Translations under genes and position numbers: made by a program
NCBI GenBank assembly: GCA_020692565.1
Contig: JAIMKJ010000006.1
Coordinates: 1 to 64,000 of the forward strand
Reading direction: 5' to 3'
DNA length: 64,000 nucleotides
DNA from: Thermomonas sp.
GTDB taxonomy: Bacteria > Pseudomonadota > Gammaproteobacteria > Xanthomonadales > Xanthomonadaceae
Shown here: piece after piece, positions 30,572 to 40,390 of the stretch
How positions within the stretch are numbered: the first letter of the stretch is position 1
Layout: every line of letters starts with the position of its first letter
The notes under the pieces: model-generated
What the model was told of the DNA's origin: nothing
Database searches by the model: none
The model's input: only the letters and a program-made list of their open reading frames with translations

Positions 30572-32637
30572 CTTCCATCGTTTCCCGCAAGCTCCGCGTC
30601 GCCGTCGTCGGTGCCGGCTATGTCGCCACGCACCATCTGGCCGCGCTGTCGCGACTGGATTTCGTCGACATCGTCGGCTTGTGCGACAACCACCTGCCCG
30701 CCGCCGAGGCGCTGGCGAAACGGTTCAAGATCGGCAGAGTCGCCACCACCCTGGCGGATCTGGCCGACGCGCAGCCCGACATGGTCCATGTACTGACGCC
30801 GCCGTCGTCGCACGCGACGCTGGCGATCGCGGCGATGGACATGGGCTGCCATGTGCTGGTCGAAAAACCGATGGCCGACACCGTCGCCGACTGCGAGCGG
30901 ATGCTCGAAAAGTCGCGGGAGACCGGACTGAAACTCGGGGTGAATCACTCCGATCTGTTCGATCCGGTGCTGATGCGCGCGCTCGATGCGGCGAAGAACG
31001 GCGACATCGGCGACGTGCTGTCGGTCGACATCGTGCGCAACTCCGAGTACCCGCCGTATGCGGGCGGCCCGCTGCCGGGCATGGCGACCCAGGGTTCGTA
31101 TCCGTTCCGCGACCTCGGCGTGCATGGGCTTTACACGATCGAAGCCTTTCTCGGCGCGATCTCCCGGGTCGAGGTGCATTACCAGTCGCGCGGCGGCGAT
31201 CCGAATCCCGGCTTCGACGAATGGCAGGCGCAGGCGCAGGGCGAGACGGGTATCGGCCGGCTGCTGCTGTCGTGGAATGCGCGGCCGATGGAAAATCGCC
31301 TGATCGTACGCGGCACGCGCGGGATCATCGAAGTCGATCGCTTCACCCAGATCTGCCGCATCCATCGCGTGCTGCCGGGACCGAAGTTCATCGGCATCCT
31401 GCTCAACGCGTTCTTCAGTGCGGCGAAGGACGTGTTCCGGATTCCGATGAACGTGCTGCGCTTCGCCACCGGCCGGCTGAAACCCTCGCCCGGCATCCAG
31501 AGCGGCGCGGAGGCCTTCGCGCGCGCGGTGCGCGACGACGAAACACCACCGTTCACCGCCGAGGACGGGCTGCGCCTGGCGCGCCTGCTCGATCCGCTGT
31601 GCGCCGAACCCGATCGCATCCGTCTGCAGCAGCTTGAAGCGCGCTACGCCCCACTGCCGCCGGCCGATGCGCTGGTCACTGGTGCCGCCGGTTTCCTCGG
31701 CCGCGCGGTGGTCGCGGCGCTGCGCGCGCAGGGCAAGACCGTGCGCGTGCTGGTGCGCCGCCCGGTCGCCGCGTTCCGCGACGACCACATCCAGATGGTG
31801 ATCGGCGATCTCGGCGACCCGCGCATCGTCGATCATGCCGTGGCCGGTGTCGGCATCGTCCATCACGTCGGTGCGGCGATGCGCGGCGGCCCCCGCGATT
31901 TCGAGGCCGGCACGGTCTGGGGCACGCGCAACGTGCTCGACGCCTGTCGCAGACACGCGACCACGCGACTGGTGTACGTGAGTTCGATGAGCGTGTTCGA
32001 CCACGCCGGTCGCCGCAACGACGACGTGCTGACCGAAGACTATCGTTTCGAACCGCACCCGCAGTTGCGCGGCGCATACACGCAGACCAAGCTCACCGCA
32101 GAACGGATGGTCGCCGATGCGATCTCGAAAACGCATCTGCCCGCGGTGATCCTGCGCCCGGGCCAGATCTTCGGTCCCGGCGCCGAACACGCGACGCCGA
32201 ACGGCACGATCGCATTGGCCGGCCGCTGGATCGCGATCGGCAGCGGTTCGCAGATGCTGCCGCTGGTCTATCGCGACGATATCGTGGACGCGCTGCTGCT
32301 GGCGGCGGAATCGCCGCAGGCGCTGGGCCGCACCTTCAATCTGGTCGATGCCGGTTCGGTCGACCGCAACGAATACCTGCGCCGCTGCAAACGCAGCCAG
32401 GGCGAAAAACTGAAACTGCTATGGGTGCCGCAATGGATGTTCCTGTGCTTGGGCTTCGGCGTCGAAATGCTGGGCCGAGCGCTTAAACGCGACGTGCCGC
32501 TGACCCGCTATCGCGTGCACTCGCTGCGACCGCTGACCCATTTCGACATCGCCGCGGCGCGCGACGTGTTGGGCTGGACGCCGCGGATCGGCGTGCGCAA
32601 AGGCCTGGACATCACGTTCGGCGAGGCGGATCGTTGA
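30568..32637 (+). CDS. Fusion: Gfo/Idh/MocA oxidoreductase + NAD-dependent epimerase/dehydratase (extended SDR)
   Basis: N-terminus LRVAVVGAGYVATHHLAAL...VLVEKPMADTVADCERML; second Rossmann fold ADALVTGAAGFLGRAVVAALRAQGKTVRVLVRR; SDR-like YVSSMSVFD and YTQTKLTAERMV. Confidence 0.92.
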   Translation: MTSIVSRKLRVAVVGAGYVATHHLAALSRLDFVDIVGLCDNHLPAAEALAKRFKIGRVATTLADLADAQPDMVHVLTPPSSHATLAIAAMDMGCHVLVEKPMADTVADCERMLEKSRETGLKLGVNHSDLFDPVLMRALDAAKNGDIGDVLSVDIVRNSEYPPYAGGPLPGMATQGSYPFRDLGVHGLYTIEAFLGAISRVEVHYQSRGGDPNPGFDEWQAQAQGETGIGRLLLSWNARPMENRLIVRGTRGIIEVDRFTQICRIHRVLPGPKFIGILLNAFFSAAKDVFRIPMNVLRFATGRLKPSPGIQSGAEAFARAVRDDETPPFTAEDGLRLARLLDPLCAEPDRIRLQQLEARYAPLPPADALVTGAAGFLGRAVVAALRAQGKTVRVLVRRPVAAFRDDHIQMVIGDLGDPRIVDHAVAGVGIVHHVGAAMRGGPRDFEAGTVWGTRNVLDACRRHATTRLVYVSSMSVFDHAGRRNDDVLTEDYRFEPHPQLRGAYTQTKLTAERMVADAISKTHLPAVILRPGQIFGPGAEHATPNGTIALAGRWIAIGSGSQMLPLVYRDDIVDALLLAAESPQALGRTFNLVDAGSVDRNEYLRRCKRSQGEKLKLLWVPQWMFLCLGFGVEMLGRALKRDVPLTRYRVHSLRPLTHFDIAAARDVLGWTPRIGVRKGLDITFGEADR

Positions 32638-32692
32638 TGTCTTCGCATACGGGCGGAAGTCGTTCGCGACCAGCGTCGGCGGCCAGCAGCGC

Positions 32693-33853
32693 ATGCGCCT
32701 GCTGATCGTCACCTCGCAGTTCCCGATCGCCGGCGAACCGAATCGCGGCCGGCCGATCTACCAGACCGTGCGCGCGCTCTCGAAGATCGCCGATGCGCGC
32801 GTGCTCAGTCCGGTCGCAAGGTATCCGCGTTGGGCCAGGCCGCGCAGTTATCTGTTCCGCGCTGCCGATCCCGCGCATACGCTGCCGGACTGCGATGTGC
32901 GCTACGTCGAATACCCGGCGCTGCCGCTGTTGACCCGGCCCTTCAACGGCTGGCTCTGCGCACGCACCCTGCACGCGCCGCTGCGCGAGTTCGCGCCCGA
33001 CGTGGTGCTGTCGTACTGGCTCTACCCGGATGCTTTCGGCGCGATGCATGCGGCACGGCGTGCGGGGCTGCCGCTGGTGGTCGGCGCACGCGGCTCGGAT
33101 CTGCGCGTGCGCGATGCCGTGAGCCGTCGCCTGACCCGGCCGGTCCTGCATGCCGCGCAGCGGATCCTGGTGGTCAGCGAGGACCTGGGCCGGGTCGCGG
33201 CGCACGACTACGACGCCGACCCGACGCGCATCCGCGCGATTCCCAACGGCTGCGACGCGACGATCTTCCACCCGCGCGACCGCAACGAGGCGCGCGCGGC
33301 ATTGCAATTGGACGCAGACGCCGAGCTGGTGGTCTACGTCGGCCGTCTGGTTCCGGAAAAAGGCTTGCGCGAGCTGCTCGATGCGATGACATTGCTGGCG
33401 CCGCAACGGCCGAAGCTGCAACTGGCGCTGGTCGGCGAAGGCCCGATGCGCGCCGAGCTGGAAGCCAGGGTCGCAGCCGGGCCTACGCTGCGCGTCCACC
33501 TGCCCGGCGCACAGGGGCCGCACGAGGTCGCGCGCTGGATGGCGGCGTCGGACCTGGTCACCCTGCCCAGCTATTCCGAAGGCCATCCGAATGTGCTGGT
33601 CGAAGCCCTGGCCTGCGGCCGGCCGGTGGTGGCGACGCCGGTCGGCGGCATTCCCGAAGTGGTGGATGCCGATTGCGGCCTGCTGGTCGCCGCGCGCGAC
33701 CCGGTCGCACTGGCCGCGGGCCTGCGCGATGCGTTGGACCGGCGGTGGGACGAGGAGGCACTGTCGCGGCGGTTCTCGCGCGGCTGGGACGCGGTCGCAG
33801 GCGATACGCTGCGCGTCTGCGAAGAAGCCCTGGCCGCCGTCGCGAAGCGCTGA
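32693..33853 (+). CDS. Glycosyltransferase family 4
   Basis: MRLLIVTSQFPIAGEPNRGRPIYQTVRALSKIA; VVYVGRLVPEKGLRELLDAM; LPSYSEGHPNVLVEALACGRPVVATPVGGIPEVV. Confidence 0.94.
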   Translation: MRLLIVTSQFPIAGEPNRGRPIYQTVRALSKIADARVLSPVARYPRWARPRSYLFRAADPAHTLPDCDVRYVEYPALPLLTRPFNGWLCARTLHAPLREFAPDVVLSYWLYPDAFGAMHAARRAGLPLVVGARGSDLRVRDAVSRRLTRPVLHAAQRILVVSEDLGRVAAHDYDADPTRIRAIPNGCDATIFHPRDRNEARAALQLDADAELVVYVGRLVPEKGLRELLDAMTLLAPQRPKLQLALVGEGPMRAELEARVAAGPTLRVHLPGAQGPHEVARWMAASDLVTLPSYSEGHPNVLVEALACGRPVVATPVGGIPEVVDADCGLLVAARDPVALAAGLRDALDRRWDEEALSRRFSRGWDAVAGDTLRVCEEALAAVAKR

Positions 33854-33956
33854 TCGACGGCGACCGCAAGCCAGGGGTGGCTGGCCGGCGGCGGTTTTCG
33901 CGTTCAACCGGCCATTGGCCGATGCAAGGCCGCATTGCAAACAGGGGATACGACAC

Positions 33957-35948
33957 GTGTGTGGAATTGCCGGCTTCAGCGGTGCGGGCCACGGCGGAAC
34001 GGCGATCGTCCCGGAAAACGCGCACGCCCTCCTGCAGCGGATGATCCACACCCTCGCCCATCGCGGGCCTGACGGCTACGGCTACCACGTCGAAGACGGC
34101 ATCGGCCTGGCGCACGCGCGGCTGTCGATCATCGACCTGGCCACCGGCGATCAGCCGATCCGCAATCCGCGCGGCACGGTGTGGACGGTGTTCAACGGCG
34201 AGATCTTCAATTTCGTCGAACTGCGGCGCGAACTCGAAGCCGAAGGCCGCACGTTCTACACCCGTTCCGACACCGAAGTGATCGTGCATCTGTACGACCG
34301 CGACGGCGACCGTTTCGTCGAAAGCCTCAACGGTCAGTTCGCGATCGCGCTCTGGGACAGCGAACGGCGGCGGCTGGTGCTGGCGCGCGACCGCGCCGGC
34401 ATCCGCCCGCTGTATCTCGCGCGCAGCGGCGGCCGGGTGTGGTTCGGATCCGAAACCAAGGCGCTGCTCGCGGTGCTGCCGGCGTGCGCCGCACTGGATC
34501 CGCTGGGCATTGCCGAAACCTTCGCCACCTGGTCGCCGATCGAACCGCACACGGTCTATCGCGGCATCGACAGCCTTCCGCCGGGACATACGCTGGCGAT
34601 CGAGCACGACGGCCGCGAGACACTGCGCCAGTATTGGGACTGGACGTTCCCCGACGCCGCCGACACTTCGCCATCGCGGTACCCGCTGAGCGTGGACGCT
34701 GCGGCCGCAGAGCTGCGCGAACTGCTGATCGATGCCGTTCGCCTGCAACTGCGCGCCGACGTCCCGGTCGGCGCCTATCTCAGCGGCGGCCTCGATTCGT
34801 CGGGTATCGTCGCGATGATCCGCAGTTTCACCGATACGCCGGTACGCACGTTCTCGGTCGCATTCGAGGACGGTGAGTTCGACGAAAGCGACTACCAGCA
34901 GGCGATGGTGCGGCACCTCGGGACCGAGCACACCACCCTGCGCTGCACGCGCCGCGACATCGGCGAAGCGTTCCCGCGACTGATCCGCCATGCCGAAACG
35001 CCGGTGTTGCGCACCGCGCCGGTGCCGCTGATGCTGCTCGCCGGCAGCGTGCGCGCGCACGGCTACAAGGTCGTGCTGACCGGCGAAGGTGCGGATGAAG
35101 TGTTCGGCGGCTACGACCTGTTCAAGGAAGCCAAGGTGCGGCGGTTCTGGGCGCGGCAGCCGCAGTCCACACTGCGCCCGCGCCTGCTCGAACGCCTGTA
35201 CGGCTATCTGCCGAATTCGCCGGTGCGCAACCCGGCATTCGCGCAGTCGTTCTTCGGCCAGGGCATGCAACATCTGCAGCGACCGATCTTCGCCCACGTG
35301 CCGCGCTGGACCACTTCGCAGCGCGCGCTCGGGCTGTGGTCGGCGGACATGCGCGCCGAGATCGGCGACTTCGACCCACTGGATGCTTTCGAGGCAACAC
35401 TGCCGGCGAAGATCCACGACTGGAGCCCGCTCGCGCGCGATCAGTACGTCGAAGCGAAATCGCTCCTCGCGGGTTATCTGCTGTCGTCGCAGGGCGACCG
35501 GGTGGCGATGGCGAACTCGATCGAAGGCCGTTTTCCGTTCCTCGACCATCGCGTGATCGAATTCGCCAACAAGCTGCCACCCAGCTACAAGCTCCGCGGG
35601 ATGACCGAAAAATTCCTGCTGCGCCGCGCGCTCGCCGATCTGCTGCCGGACGACATCGTCAATCGCACCAAGCAGCCCTACCGCGCACCGGATAGCGCCA
35701 GTTTCTTCTTCGACGGCGAGCCGCTGGACTATGTCGCCGATGCGATGAGCGGCGATTCGCTGCGCAGCGCCGGCTGGTTCGACCCGGAAGCCGTCGGTCG
35801 CCTGTTCGACAAATGCCGCGCCGGACGCGCCACCGGGTTCGCCGACAACCAGGCCTTCGTCGGCGTACTGTCGACGATATTGATCAACCGCTCGCTGCGC
35901 GACAGTGCGGGAACCGCGGCGGCGGAAACCGCAGCCGACATGCTCTGA
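33957..35948 (+). CDS. asnB: Asparagine synthase-like amidotransferase (glutamine-hydrolysing), EPS-locus type
   Basis: GTG start gives (M)CGIAGFSG with class II GATase N-terminal Cys; HRGPDGYGYHVEDGIGLAHARLSIIDLATGDQP; YLSGGLDSSGIVAMI PP-loop. Confidence 0.93.
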   Translation: MCGIAGFSGAGHGGTAIVPENAHALLQRMIHTLAHRGPDGYGYHVEDGIGLAHARLSIIDLATGDQPIRNPRGTVWTVFNGEIFNFVELRRELEAEGRTFYTRSDTEVIVHLYDRDGDRFVESLNGQFAIALWDSERRRLVLARDRAGIRPLYLARSGGRVWFGSETKALLAVLPACAALDPLGIAETFATWSPIEPHTVYRGIDSLPPGHTLAIEHDGRETLRQYWDWTFPDAADTSPSRYPLSVDAAAAELRELLIDAVRLQLRADVPVGAYLSGGLDSSGIVAMIRSFTDTPVRTFSVAFEDGEFDESDYQQAMVRHLGTEHTTLRCTRRDIGEAFPRLIRHAETPVLRTAPVPLMLLAGSVRAHGYKVVLTGEGADEVFGGYDLFKEAKVRRFWARQPQSTLRPRLLERLYGYLPNSPVRNPAFAQSFFGQGMQHLQRPIFAHVPRWTTSQRALGLWSADMRAEIGDFDPLDAFEATLPAKIHDWSPLARDQYVEAKSLLAGYLLSSQGDRVAMANSIEGRFPFLDHRVIEFANKLPPSYKLRGMTEKFLLRRALADLLPDDIVNRTKQPYRAPDSASFFFDGEPLDYVADAMSGDSLRSAGWFDPEAVGRLFDKCRAGRATGFADNQAFVGVLSTILINRSLRDSAGTAAAETAADML

Positions 35949-35966
35949 ACCGGAAGACCGCGCACC

Positions 35967-36896
35967 ATGCATTGGCGAATCAAGGGCGTCCTGCAGAAAG
36001 TCCTCGGCGTAATGCCCTACGGCGAGGCGCTGCACTACGGCCTGCAACGACGTTTCGGCGGCATGCGCCATCCGCGGCGCGAAATCATGCTGAAGATCGA
36101 GGACTGGGACGGCATGCTGCGGCAGTTGCGCGCCGCCGGCGTCGGCATCCGCGACGCGCGTTTGCTCGAAATCGGCAGCGGCTGGTATCCGGCGCTACCG
36201 CTGGCCTGCTATCTCGGCGGCGCCGCCCGCGTGCACACCTGCGACCTCAATCGATTGCTGAAACCGGGGCTGATGCGCGAGTGCATCGAACTGCTGGGCG
36301 AGGAACTGCCGCGGATCGCCGACCTCAGCCACGCCGATCCCGCGGATGTGCAATCGCGCTACCGTCGCCTGCTGGCTGCGGCCGACGCCAGCGACCCGGC
36401 GGAACTCAGCGAGGGCGTCATCGATTACCGCGCGCCCGCCGATGCCGCCGACCCCGGGCTCGACGACGGCTCGATCGACATCGTGTTTTCCAACAGCGTG
36501 CTGGAACACGTGCCGCCGGATGCCATCGATCGCATCCATCGCGGCACGCTGCGGCTGCTGCGCCCCGGCGGCGTGGCCTTCCATTCGGTGAACTGCGGCG
36601 ACCATTACGCCTACGCGGACTCGAAAATCCATCAACTGCACTACCTGCGGTTTTCCGACCGCGAATGGGCGTTCTGGAACAACCGCTTCCTCTACCAGAA
36701 CCGGCTGCGCGCGCATGAACTGGTCGAGACCGCGCGTGAGGCCGGCTTCGAGATCGTGCACGACACATCGCATGCGCGGCCGCAGCGGCTGGAGCAATTA
36801 CGGGCGATGACGATCGCGCCGGAGTTCGCAGGATTCACGCCGGAGCAGTTGTGCATCACGACAGTGGATTTCATCGGGCGGAAGCCATCGGGATAG
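35967..36896 (+). CDS. Class I SAM-dependent methyltransferase
   Basis: DARLLEIGSGWYPALPLACYLGGAARVHTCDLNRLL; DDGSIDIVFSNSVLEHVPPDAIDRIHRGTLRLLRPGGVAFHSVN. Confidence 0.87.
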   Translation: MHWRIKGVLQKVLGVMPYGEALHYGLQRRFGGMRHPRREIMLKIEDWDGMLRQLRAAGVGIRDARLLEIGSGWYPALPLACYLGGAARVHTCDLNRLLKPGLMRECIELLGEELPRIADLSHADPADVQSRYRRLLAAADASDPAELSEGVIDYRAPADAADPGLDDGSIDIVFSNSVLEHVPPDAIDRIHRGTLRLLRPGGVAFHSVNCGDHYAYADSKIHQLHYLRFSDREWAFWNNRFLYQNRLRAHELVETAREAGFEIVHDTSHARPQRLEQLRAMTIAPEFAGFTPEQLCITTVDFIGRKPSG

Positions 36897-36940
36897 TGTG
36901 CGGCTTCGGTTTGGTGTTTTCGTGTGATTTCAACAGCAAG

Positions 36941-37126
36941 AGCAAATCCCCCCTGCCCCCCTTTTTCAAAGGGGGGAATAGTTGCAGGCGTTTTTTTTGC
37001 GCGGCCAGCGTCCGGGAACATCGCACTGTTCGAATACAACGGAAACATCGCACTGCTGGGATAAAAGATGTGACTCGCATCCGGCAGCTCGCCCCCTTTG
37101 AAAAAGGGGGCCACGGGGGATTTGCT
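36941..37126. repeat. MITE/REP-like element copy 2 (AGCAAATCCCCCCTGCCCCCCTTTTTC...GGGGGATTTGCT)
   Basis: agcaaatcccccctgcccccctttttcaaagggggg ... gccccctttgaaaaagggggccacgggggatttgct; same ends and internal palindromes as 29101..29319. Confidence 0.85.
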
Positions 37127-37201
37127 TTTTGGTGAGAGCCGCAAGACAGCCAAACGCGCTTCGAAAGCCGCTGCCCTCGCGACGGACAAAGCTCGCCAGC
37201 G

Positions 37202-38437
37202 TCAATCGCCTGCCTGACGCGGCTGTATCCGCAGCAACTTCCCGTTCTCCTCGTCCACCAGCACATAGATCGCGCCGTCCGGTCCTTCGCGTACGTCGCG
37301 GATGCGTTCCGAGCGATCGGTCAGCAGACGTTCTTCGTGGACGATGCGGTCGCCGTCGAGTTCCAACCGGATCAATGCGCTCTTGGCCAGCGCACCGACG
37401 AACAGATTGCCCTTCCATTCCGGAAACGCCTTGCCGCTGTAGAACAACATGCCGCTGAGCGCCGGCGAGACGTCCCAGACATGGTGCGGCGGCTCCATGC
37501 CCTCCGCCGCCTTGCCGACCGCGCCTTTCACCGGCGCGCCGCTGTAGTCGACTCCGTGGGTGATCACCGGCCAGCCGTAATTGCGGCCCGCTTCGGGGAT
37601 ATTGAGTTCGTCGCCGCCCATCGGCCCGTGCTCGCTGGCCCACACCTTGCGGGTGACCGGATGCAGCGCCGCGCCCTGCATGTTGCGATGCCCGTAGGAC
37701 CAGATTTCCGGCCGCGCACCTTCGCGCTTCACGAACGGGTTGTCGTCCGGAACGCGACCGTCCGGCCAGATGCGCACCAGCTTGCCCTGCAGTTTGTCGA
37801 GCTGCTGCACGGCCGCGTCGACGCGGTTATCGCCCTGGGTGACGAACAGATGCCCCGCATCGTCGAAGACCAGCCGCGAACCGACATGGGTGCCGCTCGA
37901 CAGCTTGGGTTCCTGCCGGTAGATCACTTCGACATCGCGCAACGCATCGCCTTCCAATCGACCGCGGGCCACCGCCGTGCCGGCCTTGTTGCCGCGCAGA
38001 CTCGGTTCGGCGAAGGACAGATAGACCCGTTGATCTTTCGCGAAGTCCGGCGACAGCACGACGTCGAGCAGGCCCGCCTGCCCATCGACGAAGATCCCGG
38101 GCAAGCCCTCGAGCGGCGCCGAGACGCGGCCGTCGAGGCCGATGCGGCGCAGCCGGCCGGGACGCTCGGTCACCAGCATCGTGCCGTCCGGCAGGATCGC
38201 CAGCGCCCACGGATGCGCCAGCCCGGCGACCAGCTCCACCACTTCGAAACCGGCCTTTTCGGAGACGACCGCGACGGATTCCGCATCGGCCACCGGCCGC
38301 GGTGGCTCGGCCGGCGGCTCCGGCGGCGTCGGCGCGCCGCATGCGGCCAAGGCGGTCGCCAACAGCGACGGCAGCCAGAAACGACGGGGATCACCGCAAT
38401 CCGCGGGGCGTCGGGAAGATCGCGAGGCGTTGGGCAT
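37202..38437 (-). CDS. PQQ-dependent sugar dehydrogenase-like lipoprotein (soluble aldose sugar dehydrogenase family)
   Basis: Lipobox LATALAAC; VAGLAHPWALAILPDGTMLVTERPGRLRRI; SYGHRNMQGAALHPVTRKVWASEHGPMGGDELNIPEAGRNYGWPVITHGVDY. Confidence 0.93.
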   Translation of the reverse strand: MPNASRSSRRPADCGDPRRFWLPSLLATALAACGAPTPPEPPAEPPRPVADAESVAVVSEKAGFEVVELVAGLAHPWALAILPDGTMLVTERPGRLRRIGLDGRVSAPLEGLPGIFVDGQAGLLDVVLSPDFAKDQRVYLSFAEPSLRGNKAGTAVARGRLEGDALRDVEVIYRQEPKLSSGTHVGSRLVFDDAGHLFVTQGDNRVDAAVQQLDKLQGKLVRIWPDGRVPDDNPFVKREGARPEIWSYGHRNMQGAALHPVTRKVWASEHGPMGGDELNIPEAGRNYGWPVITHGVDYSGAPVKGAVGKAAEGMEPPHHVWDVSPALSGMLFYSGKAFPEWKGNLFVGALAKSALIRLELDGDRIVHEERLLTDRSERIRDVREGPDGAIYVLVDEENGKLLRIQPRQAGD

Positions 38438-38598
38438 GTGCGGCCATGATCGAGGCGGAATGAGGGGGCCATCCTATCGCACGGGTCCAACGCCGGAACG
38501 CTCCGCGACCCGCATCGCCATGCAACCGACTCGATGCCGCGCCGCTTGGCCGTCGTCCGGCCATTCTCGCGTTCAAGGTTTCGACACGGGGACACAGC

Positions 38599-38847
38599 AT
38601 GCAGCAGCGGCAACGAATCAAGCAGTACATTCTCAGGAATTTCCTCTTTTCGAACGACGACAACGCCATCGGCGACCACGATTCGCTGGTCCGGGGCGCG
38701 ATTCTCGATTCGACCGGCATCTACGAACTCATCATGTTCATCGAGGAAGAGTTCAAGTTCACGATCGCGCCGGAAGAGATGACGCCGGACAACTTCGACA
38801 CGCTCGAAGTCATGGACGCGTTCATCACCCGAAAGCTGGCGGGATAA
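38599..38847 (+). CDS. Acyl carrier protein
   Basis: 82 aa; DHDSLVRGAILDSTGIYELIMFIEEEFKFTIAPEEMTPDNFDTLEVMDAFI with phosphopantetheine-site-like DS. Confidence 0.88.
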   Translation: MQQRQRIKQYILRNFLFSNDDNAIGDHDSLVRGAILDSTGIYELIMFIEEEFKFTIAPEEMTPDNFDTLEVMDAFITRKLAG

Positions 38848-38857
38848 CGGTCGCGTC

Positions 38858-40390
38858 ATGGCGTCGGTTCCCGCCCGGGTCGCGGATATCGCCAGGCGTC
38901 ACCCGGAACGCGTCGCGATCGTCGGCGACGATCGCCGCATCCGTTACGCCGAATTCTGGGACGAAGCGCAGCGCTTCGCACGGGCCCTGCGCGCGCGCGG
39001 CCTGCGCGCCGGCGAGCGGGTGGCGATCCTGCTGCCGAACCGGATCGAAGCAGCCGTGGCCTGCTACGGCTGTTGGCTGGCCGGCGGCATCGCCGCGCCA
39101 CTGAACGTCCAGGGCCGATCCCGCGATTTCCAGGCGTGGCTGCGCCATTGCGAAGCCCGCCACATCGTCTACGAACACAGTCATACCGATGCCGTGGACG
39201 CGATCGTCGCGGTGGACGCCACCGGCGAATCCGCGCCGATCGAACGCTGGCCGCTGGGCGTCGACCATCCGCTCTACCTGCCGGCAACGGACACCGCGAC
39301 CGGCATCGATGCCGATGCGGCGGAACGGATCGCATCGGACGATATCGCGCTGATCCTCTACACCTCCGGCACCACCGGCGCGCCCAAGGGCGTGACCCTG
39401 ACCCACGGCAACCTGCTGGCCAACGCCAGCGCCGTGGTCCGCTATCTGGGCTTGAGCGAACGCGACAGCGTGCTGTCGATCCTCGCCTTCTACTACGCCT
39501 ACGGCGCATCGGTGCTGCATACGCACCTGATCTCCGGCGGCTGCGTCGTACTGGCGCAGAATCTGCTGTTCCCGCACCTGCTGATGGACACCATCGCGCG
39601 CGAACGCATCAGCGGGTTCTCCGGCGTGCCGTCGAGCTACGCGCTGCTGCTGGAACGCGTGAAACTCGGCGATTACGACCTGTCGTCGCTGCGCTATCTC
39701 ACCCAGGCCGGCGGCGCGATGAGCCCCACCCTCACCCGACGCATGCGCGCGGCGCTGCCGGATGCGCGCCTGTTCGTGATGTACGGGCAGACGGAGGCGA
39801 CCGCGCGCCTGACCTGGCTGCCGCCCGAACGGCTGGACGAAAAACTCGGCTCGGTCGGCATTCCCGTCGATGGCGTGGAACTGCGGGTCGCGCGCGAGGA
39901 TGGCAGCGATGCGGCGAGCGGCGAATCGGGCGAAGTCCGGGTCCGCGGCGCCAACGTGATGCGCGGCTACTGGAACAACCCCGAGGCCAGCGCGGCCGTC
40001 CTCGACGACGGCTGGCTGCGCACCGGCGACATGGGCCATCTCGATGCCGACGGCTATCTGTTTCTCGACGGACGCCGCAGCGACATGATCAAGACCGGCG
40101 CGCATCGCGTGCACCCGAACGACATCGAGGATGTCATCGTCGAATTGGCCGGCGTGAGCGAGGCCGCCGTCGTCGGCATCCACGATGTCGTCCTTGGACA
40201 GGTGATCAAAGCCTTCATCGTCGCGCCGGGCCTGCCCCTGCGCAGCGAAAACATGATCAAGGCGCACTGCCGGGAGCGTCTGGCCAGCTACAAGATCCCG
40301 CGCGAAATCGAATTCGTCTCCGCCCTGCCACGCACCGCATCGGGCAAGATCCGCCGCGCCGCACTCCTGGAACCCCAAGCCGCCTCATGA
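38858..40390 (+). CDS. AMP-forming acyl-CoA/acyl-ACP ligase
   Basis: IALILYTSGTTGAPKGVTLTHGNLLANA; MYGQTEATARLTWLPP; YLFLDGRRSDMIKTGAHRVHPNDIEDVI. Confidence 0.93.
   Translation: MASVPARVADIARRHPERVAIVGDDRRIRYAEFWDEAQRFARALRARGLRAGERVAILLPNRIEAAVACYGCWLAGGIAAPLNVQGRSRDFQAWLRHCEARHIVYEHSHTDAVDAIVAVDATGESAPIERWPLGVDHPLYLPATDTATGIDADAAERIASDDIALILYTSGTTGAPKGVTLTHGNLLANASAVVRYLGLSERDSVLSILAFYYAYGASVLHTHLISGGCVVLAQNLLFPHLLMDTIARERISGFSGVPSSYALLLERVKLGDYDLSSLRYLTQAGGAMSPTLTRRMRAALPDARLFVMYGQTEATARLTWLPPERLDEKLGSVGIPVDGVELRVAREDGSDAASGESGEVRVRGANVMRGYWNNPEASAAVLDDGWLRTGDMGHLDADGYLFLDGRRSDMIKTGAHRVHPNDIEDVIVELAGVSEAAVVGIHDVVLGQVIKAFIVAPGLPLRSENMIKAHCRERLASYKIPREIEFVSALPRTASGKIRRAALLEPQAAS

Noticed and set aside
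33558-36071. 837-aa minus-strand ORF
   Set aside because: Antisense to asnB; His/Arg/Gly-rich composition typical of shadow ORFs in high-GC DNA, while the plus strand has clear conserved motifs.
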